A stretch of DNA of 64,000 nt. It comes from Clostridium sp. ZS2-4. GTDB taxonomy: Bacteria > Bacillota > Clostridia > Clostridiales > Clostridiaceae. Numbering within the stretch: the stretch's first letter is position 1; each line of letters opens with the position of its first letter. Positions 36,967 through 45,118 of this stretch are shown one piece after another. The stretch spans positions 147,715 to 211,714 of the forward strand of contig NZ_JAPPRQ010000015.1 of NCBI RefSeq assembly GCF_026719745.1. The letters are read 5' to 3'. The notes beneath the pieces were generated by a model. That model was given only the letters and a program-made list of their open reading frames with translations. It ran no database searches and was not told where the DNA came from. The translations under genes and the position numbers were made by a program.

Positions 36967-37755
36967 TTATTTTATTTCAATTTCTACACCATAGTGATCG
37001 GAAACCACTTCGTTATTTTTACCATTAAAAATAACATAGGATGAATCAATATTCATTTTTTGATTTGTTAAAATTAAATCAAGACGCATATCATTTTTAT
37101 TTAGATCCCAACCATCAATTTTACCTTTTACAGTAATACCGTTATCCTTTTGTTTTGCAAGATAAAAGGTGTCATAAAGTCCTTTATTTATCAAATAGTC
37201 ATATCCTGCATTTTTAATGAAGGCATTATTGTTAAAGTCTCCCATGAAAAAGGTTGGTTTGTCAAATAGAATGTTTTTAAAAAGACAATCCACTTGATAT
37301 TTAAAAGGTTCTTCAGTATCATCCCACCATCCTAAGTGGCATGAATAAAAGTCCATTAATTGACCATCTATATCAATAGATGCTCCAACGATTTTGCGAG
37401 TTTTCCAGTAGTTTATATCTTTGCTTTGGGATATGAAGAAAGAATGGTTATTTACAATATTGTGTTTTGTTAAAATGGCAATGCCTTCTTCATATATATC
37501 ATATCCTATATGTGAAAAATCCCATACCATTTTATAGTCGCTGATGCCTAATTCATTTAGTTCATTTAATAAAATTAAGGCAAAATTATTTGCCTTAATT
37601 TTATCATTTACTAAACTTTCATCTATCAACTGACTTACTTCTTGAAGGGCAATCACATCATAGGATTTTTCTTTAATTACCTCTGCAATAATTCTAATTT
37701 TCTCAAGTTGATTTTCTTCCTGCCAAGAGTGACAGTTTAATGTTAAAAGCTTCAT
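36967..37755 (-). CDS. mapP: Endonuclease/exonuclease/phosphatase-family hydrolase, probable maltose 6'-phosphate phosphatase
   Basis: A DNase I-like metal-dependent fold: LTLNCHSWQ, IALQEVSQ (metal Glu), YSCHLGWWDD, FMGDFNNNA and the C-terminal VSDHYGVEIEI (catalytic Asp-His). 262 aa. It begins 3 nt after the alpha-glucoside PTS gene with its ribosome site inside that gene, so the two are translationally coupled. In Enterococcus faecalis a hydrolase of this family located with the maltose PTS (MapP) removes phosphate from maltose 6'-phosphate. That role is inferred here from family plus context; a nuclease or lipid phosphatase role is not excluded by sequence alone. Confidence 0.7.
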   Translation of the reverse strand: MKLLTLNCHSWQEENQLEKIRIIAEVIKEKSYDVIALQEVSQLIDESLVNDKIKANNFALILLNELNELGISDYKMVWDFSHIGYDIYEEGIAILTKHNIVNNHSFFISQSKDINYWKTRKIVGASIDIDGQLMDFYSCHLGWWDDTEEPFKYQVDCLFKNILFDKPTFFMGDFNNNAFIKNAGYDYLINKGLYDTFYLAKQKDNGITVKGKIDGWDLNKNDMRLDLILTNQKMNIDSSYVIFNGKNNEVVSDHYGVEIEIK

Positions 37756-37758
37756 AAA

Positions 37759-39432
37759 TTACACTCCTAAAATATCTTGAATTTCAGATTTTAATATATC
37801 CGCTTTTGGACCATATACTGCTTGAACCCCTTTGTCTTTAACAATAAGACCTAAAGCGCCATTTGCTTTCCACTTATTTTGTGGTGCAACATTATTTATA
37901 TCATTAACTGTTACACGAAGACGTGTCATGCAGGCATCTATATCTACAATATTACTTCTTCCACCAAGTAAGCCAATTACTTTTTCAGCCATACTGTATT
38001 CAGTTTTGCTGGCAGCAACTTCTTTTTGTGCTTGTACTGGCTGTTGTGAAGCAGATGATTCAGTCATCTCAATATCATTTCCTGCACGTCCAGGGGTTGG
38101 AATATTAAACTTTTTAATAAGAAACTTAAATGTAAAGAAGTTTAATCCAAACCAAACTACTGCAACAACTATAAAGTTTACAAGGTCTTTTAAAAGTCCG
38201 GCATTTATAATCATCGGAGTACGAGTTAAAAGCTCGATTATACCAAAAGCATGAATACGAAGGTTTATTAGGTCTGCAACTGCAAATCCAAGACCAGTTA
38301 AAACAGCGTAAACAATATATAAAATTGGTGAAGTAAACATAAACATAAATTCAAGAGGTTCTGTAACTCCTGTCAAGAATACAGCAAGTGCAGCTGACAA
38401 GTACATAGATTTATATTTTGAACGTTTTTCTTTATCAACATTTAGATACATTGCAGCTGCTGCACCGATTAATGATGCAGATGATGTAATAATTTGTCCT
38501 ACTTTGAAACGTGCAGGATGTACGGACGTAAGTAGTTGATTGTATGTATTCATATCTCCAAGTGATTTTAAGTTGTTTAGGTCTGTAATCCATGCAAGCC
38601 AAAGAGGGTCTTGTCCAGATACGATTTGACCTATTTTATCACCTGTTAAAATGTGATATACTCCACCAAGTTCTGTATAGTTCATAGGAATTGTAATCAT
38701 ATGATGAAGACCAAATGGTAACAATAAACGTTCAAGTGAACCATATATAAAGGTTGAAACAAATGGAGCACTATCCTTTGATGTTGCAATCCATTTACCA
38801 AAGCTATTTATAGCTGTTTGAGCAAAAGGCCAAAGGATTGAAAGAACAATTGCAGAAACTGCTGAACCTAATATAACAACAAATGGTACAAATCGTTTTC
38901 CATTAAAGAATGAAAGAGCATCTGGTAATTTGGAATAGTTATAATATTTATTATATAAAGATGCTCCAAGAAAACCTGATATAATACCAACGAACACTCC
39001 CATATTTAATGCTGGAGCTCCAAGAACGGATGTAAAATAATCTTTAACTAAAAGATTTCCACCTGTAAAAGAGTGTATTGTTGCATTTGGGTCTGCAAGC
39101 ATAGCGCCACTTACACCAAATATAGCTCCTGTAATACGGTTGGTCAAAATGAATGCAATAAGTGCTGCAAATGCTCCACCAGCACGTTCTTTAGCCCAAG
39201 AACCTCCAATAGCTACAGCGAAAAGTACATTTAGGTTACAAATAATTGCCCATCCTATATCTTCCACAACATGAGCCAAGATTTGAAGAGCAGCCACATC
39301 ATGAGCGGACATTCCAATTAGTTTACCAAGAGAAATCATTAATCCAGCAGCTGGCATAACTGCAACAACAACTAACAATGCTTTACCAAATTTTTGCCAA
39401 AAGTCAAATGAAACAAGTTTTGAATTTTTCAA
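37759..39432 (-). CDS. PTS alpha-glucoside/maltose-specific enzyme IICB
   Basis: Membrane transporter that imports and phosphorylates its sugar. The IIC domain covers about residues 1-430 (VVAVMPAAGLMISLGKLIG, LPFGLHHMITIPMNY, TGVTEPLEFMFMF). A linker rich in Ala/Gln leads to the IIB domain with the phosphorylated Cys in NIVDIDACMTRLRVTV. No IIA domain is fused, so a glucose-type IIA must come from elsewhere. The start is TTG at 39432, with GGGGGT 8 nt upstream; no ATG fits. Family features match the alpha-glucoside/maltose branch rather than the glucose transporter. Two operators lie in a long 5' region. Confidence 0.9.
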   Translation of the reverse strand: MKNSKLVSFDFWQKFGKALLVVVAVMPAAGLMISLGKLIGMSAHDVAALQILAHVVEDIGWAIICNLNVLFAVAIGGSWAKERAGGAFAALIAFILTNRITGAIFGVSGAMLADPNATIHSFTGGNLLVKDYFTSVLGAPALNMGVFVGIISGFLGASLYNKYYNYSKLPDALSFFNGKRFVPFVVILGSAVSAIVLSILWPFAQTAINSFGKWIATSKDSAPFVSTFIYGSLERLLLPFGLHHMITIPMNYTELGGVYHILTGDKIGQIVSGQDPLWLAWITDLNNLKSLGDMNTYNQLLTSVHPARFKVGQIITSSASLIGAAAAMYLNVDKEKRSKYKSMYLSAALAVFLTGVTEPLEFMFMFTSPILYIVYAVLTGLGFAVADLINLRIHAFGIIELLTRTPMIINAGLLKDLVNFIVVAVVWFGLNFFTFKFLIKKFNIPTPGRAGNDIEMTESSASQQPVQAQKEVAASKTEYSMAEKVIGLLGGRSNIVDIDACMTRLRVTVNDINNVAPQNKWKANGALGLIVKDKGVQAVYGPKADILKSEIQDILGV

Positions 39433-39524
39433 GATTTTACCCCCTTATTCTTTTTATATGAGTAGTATTAAATTTTTAAAACAGTGGATATTATAATTAT
39501 TAATAACAGTATCAGTGTTAAAGA

Positions 39525-39536
39525 GCAAACGTTTGC
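39525..39536. promoter_or_regulatory. Proximal sugar operator of the PTS gene
   Basis: Perfect GCAAACGTTTGC. On the minus strand the extended site ATGCAAACGTTTGCT matches the cre consensus fully. Confidence 0.75.
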
Positions 39537-39540
39537 ATGA

Positions 39541-39588
39541 ATTACATTTTAGTAAGCTGATTACAATATCAGCTTACTAAAATGTAAT
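39541..39588. repeat. 20-bp inverted repeat between the two PTS operators
   Basis: Perfect arms ATTACATTTTAGTAAGCTGA and complement, with an 8-nt loop. No T-run follows on either strand, so it is not a standard terminator. Could be an mRNA hairpin or another protein site. Confidence 0.8.
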
Positions 39589-39629
39589 ATTTGTAAAATG
39601 ACCTTAAGGTAATAAATACTTACTATAAG

Positions 39630-39641
39630 GCAAACGTTTGC
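39630..39641. promoter_or_regulatory. Distal sugar operator of the PTS gene
   Basis: Perfect GCAAACGTTTGC, exactly 105 bp from the proximal copy, equal to ten helical turns at 10.5 bp per turn. This spacing would favour looping by a LacI-family tetramer or pair of dimers. Confidence 0.75.
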
Positions 39642-39754
39642 GCATAGGCTAAAAAAGTACACTGATTTTTTAATCAGCTTCTTAGTGAAACTATTGATTT
39701 TACAACACTAATTGTGTATTATTTTTACCACCCAAAATGAATATTGATATAGTT

Positions 39755-39783
39755 AGTATAAAATATTAGAAGGCATATGTCAA
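39755..39783 (-). promoter_or_regulatory. Sigma-A promoter of the PTS operon
   Basis: On the minus strand TTGACA (39778-39783), 17-bp spacer, TATACT (39755-39760). It gives a leader of about 315 nt that contains both operators and the inverted repeat. Confidence 0.75.
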
Positions 39784-40092
39784 TAAAATTTATAAATTAA
39801 TATTTTTTCAAAAATTTCCATATAGTTGTATTACATAAGGATTAATAAATAAAAAAGTTATTTTTATCTACTTTACACATATATTTTTTAGTATACTAAA
39901 AGTATACAGTAATAGCAAATTGGTTAATACATATTCATAAAAGTACTAATAATCATTTTATTGATAATATATTGCAATTATTAATAATCAATTTATGAAA
40001 AAAACTTGGACGAAGCTTTAATACAATGAATAGCATTTATTGTAACTTATATATTTAATAATTTTATTATAAAGAAGCAGGGGAGAAGGTTT

Positions 40093-41838
40093 ATGGAATA
40101 TAAAGTGAAAAACATATGTGTTATAGTCATAATTTTATTTTCTATGCTTTTACTATGTTCAGATATTTTTTTAAATGAAACTACTTTAAATTTTCCTAAA
40201 GCAGAAAAAGGGGAAATTAATCTTACACAATGGGATTTTCAAAATAATGGTATTGTATGTTTGAACGGTCAGTGGGAATTATATTTTAATGAATTATTGC
40301 AATTAGAAGATATTAAATATAAAAAAACTAAACAGTACTTTAATATACCTGGAGAGTTAATAGAACAATTAGATGGAAAATCTCAAGGGTATATGACACT
40401 TAGACTAAAAATATCACTTCCTGATAATAAGAATGTTTATGGGCTTAGAATTGATAGTATGCTGACAGCTTCAAAAGTTTGGGTAAATGGAGTTCTTCAA
40501 GGTTCACATGGTAAGGTAGGAAAAAATAAAAAAGAAGAAAAAGCAATTTACCTTCCAGTTTATGCTTACTTTACACCTGTAAATGGCATTGTGGACATAG
40601 TTATACAAACTTCTACCTATAGAGATATAGAACCCATAATTAGAGAAATGTATTTTGGAACAAAAAAGCAAATTATGAATATTTGTTTCAAAAATACAAT
40701 AATGGATGTATTAGTTATAGGAAGCTTATTAATTATGGGGTTACATTATTTGGTTCTGTATCTATTAAGAAGAAAAGAAAGAAGTTGCTTTTATTTTTCA
40801 ATTTTATGTTTACTGATTCAACTGAGAATTTTTATATTGAATGAAAGAATTTTGGTGAGAATCTATCCTGATATGCCCTATGAAGTATTAAGTAAAATAG
40901 CAGCAATTACCTATTATTTATGGACTGTAGTTTATATATTATTTTTAAAGGAGCAATTTGAGGATTTATCGGATAAAATTGTGAAAGTCACTATTGCGTT
41001 TGGAACTATATTCACAGTAATTTGTCTTTTTACAAGCAGTCGAATTTACGATGATTTAGGAATTAAAAGTCAAGTTATTTTAGTTTTTATTTTAATATAT
41101 TTATTATTTTTCTTGATTAAAAAAGCTTCAAAAGGTAATAATAAGGCTCAAATGTCATTGCTATCCTTTGTTATCTTACTAATTACAGGTGTCAATGATA
41201 TTTTGGTAAATGACAATATGATAAATAATATGTATGTTTTTCATATTGGAATGTTTATATTTGCACTTTTGGAAGCATATGTACTAGCAGTAAGCTATTC
41301 TAATAATTTTCATAACTTAGAACAATTAGTTATTGAGAATAAAAAAAATTATCAAAGATCTATTAGAGATAGCTTAACAAATTTGTACAATCATAGTTAT
41401 ATTGAGAACGTATTAATATCGGCAGTAGATAGATTTAATAAAACAGAGGAAATATTTTCGGTATTGATGATAGATATAGATTATTTTAAAAATCTTAATG
41501 ATAAATATGGACATCCTTTTGGAGATGAGGTTTTAGTTAATTTGAGCAAATTATTCAAAGAGAATGTTAGAAATAGTGATTTTGCAGGAAGATATGGAGG
41601 GGAAGAATTCCTTATTATATTGCCTAATACAAATATAAAAGATGCCGAAAAAATTGCAGAAAGAATTAGAAAAGAAGTACAAGAAAGTAGTTGGTCTAGA
41701 GAAAATATAGAGGTTACTATTAGTATAGGAGTGTATCAAAATAGAAAGTTTACTAAACAGGAATGCATAGAAACAGTAGATAATCTTTTATATTTAGCAA
41801 AACACAATGGTAGAAATCGTATAGAAAAAATGCTGTAG
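40093..41838 (+). CDS. Seven-helix receptor diguanylate cyclase (7TMR-DISM type)
   Basis: Makes cyclic di-GMP in response to an external signal. A first membrane helix is followed by an extracellular jelly-roll-like domain at about residues 30-180 (LNGQWELYFNEL, MTLRLKISLP, KVWVNGVLQGSHGKVG), as in 7TMR-DISM receptors that bind carbohydrate-like ligands. About seven helices span residues 200-405. The GGDEF domain ends the protein with an intact catalytic GGEEF in FAGRYGGEEFLIILP and an inhibitory RxxD site (RNSD) five residues before it. Active and feedback-inhibited enzyme expected. Its neighbours suggest, but do not prove, a sugar signal. Confidence 0.88.
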   Translation: MEYKVKNICVIVIILFSMLLLCSDIFLNETTLNFPKAEKGEINLTQWDFQNNGIVCLNGQWELYFNELLQLEDIKYKKTKQYFNIPGELIEQLDGKSQGYMTLRLKISLPDNKNVYGLRIDSMLTASKVWVNGVLQGSHGKVGKNKKEEKAIYLPVYAYFTPVNGIVDIVIQTSTYRDIEPIIREMYFGTKKQIMNICFKNTIMDVLVIGSLLIMGLHYLVLYLLRRKERSCFYFSILCLLIQLRIFILNERILVRIYPDMPYEVLSKIAAITYYLWTVVYILFLKEQFEDLSDKIVKVTIAFGTIFTVICLFTSSRIYDDLGIKSQVILVFILIYLLFFLIKKASKGNNKAQMSLLSFVILLITGVNDILVNDNMINNMYVFHIGMFIFALLEAYVLAVSYSNNFHNLEQLVIENKKNYQRSIRDSLTNLYNHSYIENVLISAVDRFNKTEEIFSVLMIDIDYFKNLNDKYGHPFGDEVLVNLSKLFKENVRNSDFAGRYGGEEFLIILPNTNIKDAEKIAERIRKEVQESSWSRENIEVTISIGVYQNRKFTKQECIETVDNLLYLAKHNGRNRIEKML

Positions 41839-41868
41839 CAAGTTGATTATCAAATTATTTCTTCCTAA

Positions 41869-41970
41869 AAAGAGTTTACAGGAAAATTTAATATTAACAG
41901 AATTATTATAAGGCAAGCAATTAATAAACTTGTAAAAGAAGAAAAGTATAATAAAATCATAAAAATATAA
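41869..41970 (+). pseudogene. Fragment of a GntR-family regulator
   Basis: A 33-codon frame bounded by stops contains KFNINRIIIRQAINKLVKEE, matching the recognition helix region of GntR-type winged helices (usual pattern FNVSRMTIRQAINxLVxEG). There is no start codon and nothing after the HTH. It overlaps the terminator region of the flanking MCP gene. Confidence 0.5.
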
Positions 41971-42002
41971 AACTAAGCCGAATGTATATTCAGCTTAGTT
42001 TT
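41969..42002 (-). terminator. Intrinsic terminator of the MCP at 42015
   Basis: 15-bp arms with one mismatch (AAAACTAAGCCGAAT / ATTCAGCTTAGTTTT). Confidence 0.75.
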
Positions 42003-42014
42003 ATATTTTTAGTA

Positions 42015-43790
42015 TTAAATATTAAATTTCTCTACTACTAAATTTAGTTGTTTAACAATATTGCCAAGTTCTTCAGCAGTTTCAGCTACGATTTCCATTG
42101 CACTTGATTGTTCTTCCATGGATGCAGATACCTCTTCAGTAGAAGCTGCTGATTCTTGAGATATAGCAGATATTCCCTGGATAGAGCTTAATACTAAATC
42201 TTTATCTTCATTTACTTTATCAATATTAAGAACAAGATTGTTTGTTTGGCTTATCATATCTTCAATAGCTTTTTCAATAGTTTTAAAGGATTTTTCAGCT
42301 TCGCTCATTGAAGCATTAGCTTCACCAATTGTAGCTTGTCCTTTATTCATGTTAAGTTTAGTAGTTTCTATTTCATTTTGAATTTGCTCAATCATATTTT
42401 TAATTTCATAAGTAGAATTTGCAGTTTGTTCAGAAAGCTTTCGTATTTCATCAGCAACAACTGAGAAACCTTTACCTGATTCTCCAGCTCTAGCTGCTTC
42501 TATAGCAGCATTTAATGCTAAGAGGTTTGTTTGCTCTGCTATTGACTGAATAGTATTTACAATTTCATTAATAGAACTAGATTTATCAGAAAGCATATTT
42601 ATATTTTCTGCAATTTGTGAAACTGCTTCATTGTTTTCTTCTAATTTATTAACTAATAATTCCATAGCTTGAATTCCTTGAGTATTAACTATTTTAGTGT
42701 TATTTGAAGATACTTTGAGCAAGTTGGCGTTATTATTAGCAGTATTTATTTCATCTGCAAGGTTTATAAGTTTTTCTGTTCCTTCTTGGGAATCGGTAGC
42801 TTGTTCTGTGGCACCTTTTGCTAGTTCTTCTATAGTTCTTGTTACGGCATCAATGGATTGTACTATTTCATTAATAGATGTTGAAAGAGATTGAGAATTA
42901 TTGTTTACATTAGTTGAGGTTTGTTTTATATGCCCTACTATATTTCTTAGTTCTTCTCTTAAATTTACAACTGATTTTCCCATAATTCCTGTTTCATCGT
43001 TATATTTGGATATAACCTCAAAGTTAGTATCATATTTTAAATCCAGTTGAGAAGTTTTATTTATAAGTTTAGTTATGAATAAAATAGGATTACTTATTTT
43101 TTTGCTGAAATATATTGCCGAAATAATAGAAAGTACAAGAGCTACTATTATGAAAATAATCATAGCAAGTATAGTATTATATAGATACTTTTGTAAAACA
43201 GTTTTTTCTTGAAGAATTATGTTATTTATGTCATCAACATAGTTTCCAGTTCCAACTACCCAATCAAAAGGTTTGAAGTAAAGAGAATATGCTCTTTTAG
43301 GAAGAGGTTCAGTTTCACCGTTTTTAGGAAACCAATAGTCTGTATATCCGCCGCCCTCTTTCATACCATTGTTAATTAGTTCTTGAATCATATATTTACC
43401 TTTTGTATCTTGAAGATTATACCTGTTTTTACCTTCTGAATCTTTTCCGAGTAAAACTACGTTGATACCTTTACTAGTATCAACCCAGAAATAGCCATCT
43501 TTTCCGTATCTGACTTTTCTAAGTACATCAGCAGCTAGAGTTTTAGCCTGTTCAAGGGTCATTTCACCATTTTGATACTTGTCATAATAAATTTGAAGGA
43601 TACTTACCATAGTTGATACTTCATTTTTAATATTTTCATCATAGTCATGTTTCAAAGTGGTTTCAAGTTCTTGAATATTTTTTGAATTTTGCTGTTTCAT
43701 ATTGATAATACTAAAAATTCCAATGCCAGAACCAGCGATAATGCAAGTAATAATTACTAGAAGTGTTATTTTTGTGCTTATTTTTTTCAT
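42015..43790 (-). CDS. Methyl-accepting chemotaxis protein with single-Cache sensor
   Basis: N-terminal helix, then a single-Cache (sCache_2) domain at about residues 35-195 with [16 protein letters not shown] and [15 protein letters not shown], typical for small organic acid sensing. A second helix, HAMP ([14 protein letters not shown]) and a signalling domain with [37 protein letters not shown] follow. ATG 43790 follows GAGGTG at 6 nt; the upstream in-frame GTG is part of that site. No CheR-binding pentapeptide at the C-terminus (ends VEKFNI). Complete, in contrast to the broken receptor at 19265. Confidence 0.92.
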   Translation of the reverse strand: MKKISTKITLLVIITCIIAGSGIGIFSIINMKQQNSKNIQELETTLKHDYDENIKNEVSTMVSILQIYYDKYQNGEMTLEQAKTLAADVLRKVRYGKDGYFWVDTSKGINVVLLGKDSEGKNRYNLQDTKGKYMIQELINNGMKEGGGYTDYWFPKNGETEPLPKRAYSLYFKPFDWVVGTGNYVDDINNIILQEKTVLQKYLYNTILAMIIFIIVALVLSIISAIYFSKKISNPILFITKLINKTSQLDLKYDTNFEVISKYNDETGIMGKSVVNLREELRNIVGHIKQTSTNVNNNSQSLSTSINEIVQSIDAVTRTIEELAKGATEQATDSQEGTEKLINLADEINTANNNANLLKVSSNNTKIVNTQGIQAMELLVNKLEENNEAVSQIAENINMLSDKSSSINEIVNTIQSIAEQTNLLALNAAIEAARAGESGKGFSVVADEIRKLSEQTANSTYEIKNMIEQIQNEIETTKLNMNKGQATIGEANASMSEAEKSFKTIEKAIEDMISQTNNLVLNIDKVNEDKDLVLSSIQGISAISQESAASTEEVSASMEEQSSAMEIVAETAEELGNIVKQLNLVVEKFNI

Positions 43791-43853
43791 TTGATTCACC
43801 TCATATTTATTATTTAATATATATATCGATAAAATACAAAAAGAACTATAGAG

Positions 43854-44186
43854 TTAAATTTTATTATCTAAACTTTCAATAGATGAATCAGATGATGTAA
43901 TTTTCTTAGGAGATTCAAGTTTAGCTTTACATTGTGAAAGTTCATTTTGTAATTCAGATATTATTTTAGTTTGTTGTCTGACCTTAAGCTTCATACGAAG
44001 TTCTCTATAAAGTCCTAATAAGGTTATAATTAATGCTCCAGAAATTGCTGATATGAAAATTACAAGTGCTTGTGATATTTCAACACTAATAGAGAAAAAG
44101 TTGATCGAAACAGTTTTAGCATTTTGCACAGCAAAAATTGTGACTAGAGCTCCAAAAAATAATGATAAGATAAATCCAATTCTCAT
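43854..44186 (-). CDS. LapA-domain membrane protein (DUF1049)
   Basis: Two helices near the N-terminus around the family signature FAVQNAKTVSINFF, then a cytoplasmic coiled coil (about residues 65-95) and a Ser-rich tail. LapA/YciS proteins assemble lipopolysaccharide in Gram-negatives; the role in Firmicutes is unknown. 110 aa; AAGGAGG precedes the ATG. It lies upstream of the MCP in the same direction with a 63-bp gap, so co-transcription is possible. Confidence 0.82.
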   Translation of the reverse strand: MRIGFILSLFFGALVTIFAVQNAKTVSINFFSISVEISQALVIFISAISGALIITLLGLYRELRMKLKVRQQTKIISELQNELSQCKAKLESPKKITSSDSSIESLDNKI

Positions 44187-44349
44187 ATAATCCCTCCTTA
44201 TAAATGGTAATTAACGATAAAATACTTAATAGTATTATATAATAACATTAAGTATATATAAATAAATTTTAAGAAAATTGTCAAAATTTATTTAAATTTA
44301 TGCAAAATATAAATAAAAAACTGAAAAAAGAATAAAAATATAAAAATTA

Positions 44350-44379
44350 AAAGTAGTATCAAATTGAAGATACTACTTT
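44350..44379 (-). terminator. Intrinsic terminator of the YdcZ-like gene
   Basis: 11-bp perfect arms (AAAGTAGTATC / GATACTACTTT), 8-nt loop. Confidence 0.65.
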
Positions 44380-44395
44380 GGTTTTAAACATAGTA

Positions 44396-44833
44396 TTATT
44401 TCATTATGAGTCTAAGTCCACAAATCAAAAATATTATTCCTATTATTTTATGCAGAGTGATTGGTGAAGGAGTAACTCCAAGCCATCCAAAATGATTAAT
44501 AAATGCGCCTATTATAAGTTGTACAGATACAAAAATTGAAAATGACGTAAGTGTTCCTAAAGTTGGAATCACTAAAATACTTCCGAATACTACAATAATT
44601 CCAAGTAATCCACCTATCCAATAGTAAGGTGGCACTTTTGTAATATTTGAATATTCTTTAATATTACCTGTCAGTAATATAATAATAAGCATAGTTGTAG
44701 AACTTACTAGCACACTATTTAAAGCGGCATTTTTAGCATTAATTACTTTACCTAAATGAGCATTTAAAGGTGGTTGTACTGCCAAAAATATTCCTATAAA
44801 TACTGCTAAAATTATATATGAAATTTTATTCAT
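44396..44833 (-). CDS. DMT-superfamily membrane protein (YdcZ/DUF606)
   Basis: Five hydrophobic helices in 145 aa with the family start AVFIGIFLAVQPPLNAHLGK and the conserved YYWIGGLLGIIVVF and SVQLIIGAFINHFGWLG. Members are half-sized relatives of drug/metabolite transporters, often in pairs; only one copy is present here. GGAGG precedes the ATG. Substrate unknown. Confidence 0.88.
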   Translation of the reverse strand: MNKISYIILAVFIGIFLAVQPPLNAHLGKVINAKNAALNSVLVSSTTMLIIILLTGNIKEYSNITKVPPYYWIGGLLGIIVVFGSILVIPTLGTLTSFSIFVSVQLIIGAFINHFGWLGVTPSPITLHKIIGIIFLICGLRLIMK

Positions 44834-45118
44834 TTCTGGTACACCTCCAGTTTATGTATATTATTTTTCTTTATTTTTATTCTCAGTTGCTTTTGTATAC
44901 AGTAAATAAGTGTATATTCATAATATAGTTGTAAAAGTGCAAATGTCAAATATAATAGATGAAATAGGTATAAGATTTTACTACAATGAAATATGGTTTT
45001 ATTTTCATATGCTTAGATAGCCTTTTGTTATGATATAATTGAATTAAGAGATTGAATTTGCAAAATTTTCATAAATCCTGTATGTAAGATAAATAGATTT
45101 TGATGGTGGGGAGAAGAT

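Noticed and set aside
44900..45118. SOS (LexA) box before the helicase-LexA chimera
   Set aside because: I found no GAAC-N4-GTTC-like site in the upstream region, so regulation by the usual LexA cannot be claimed.
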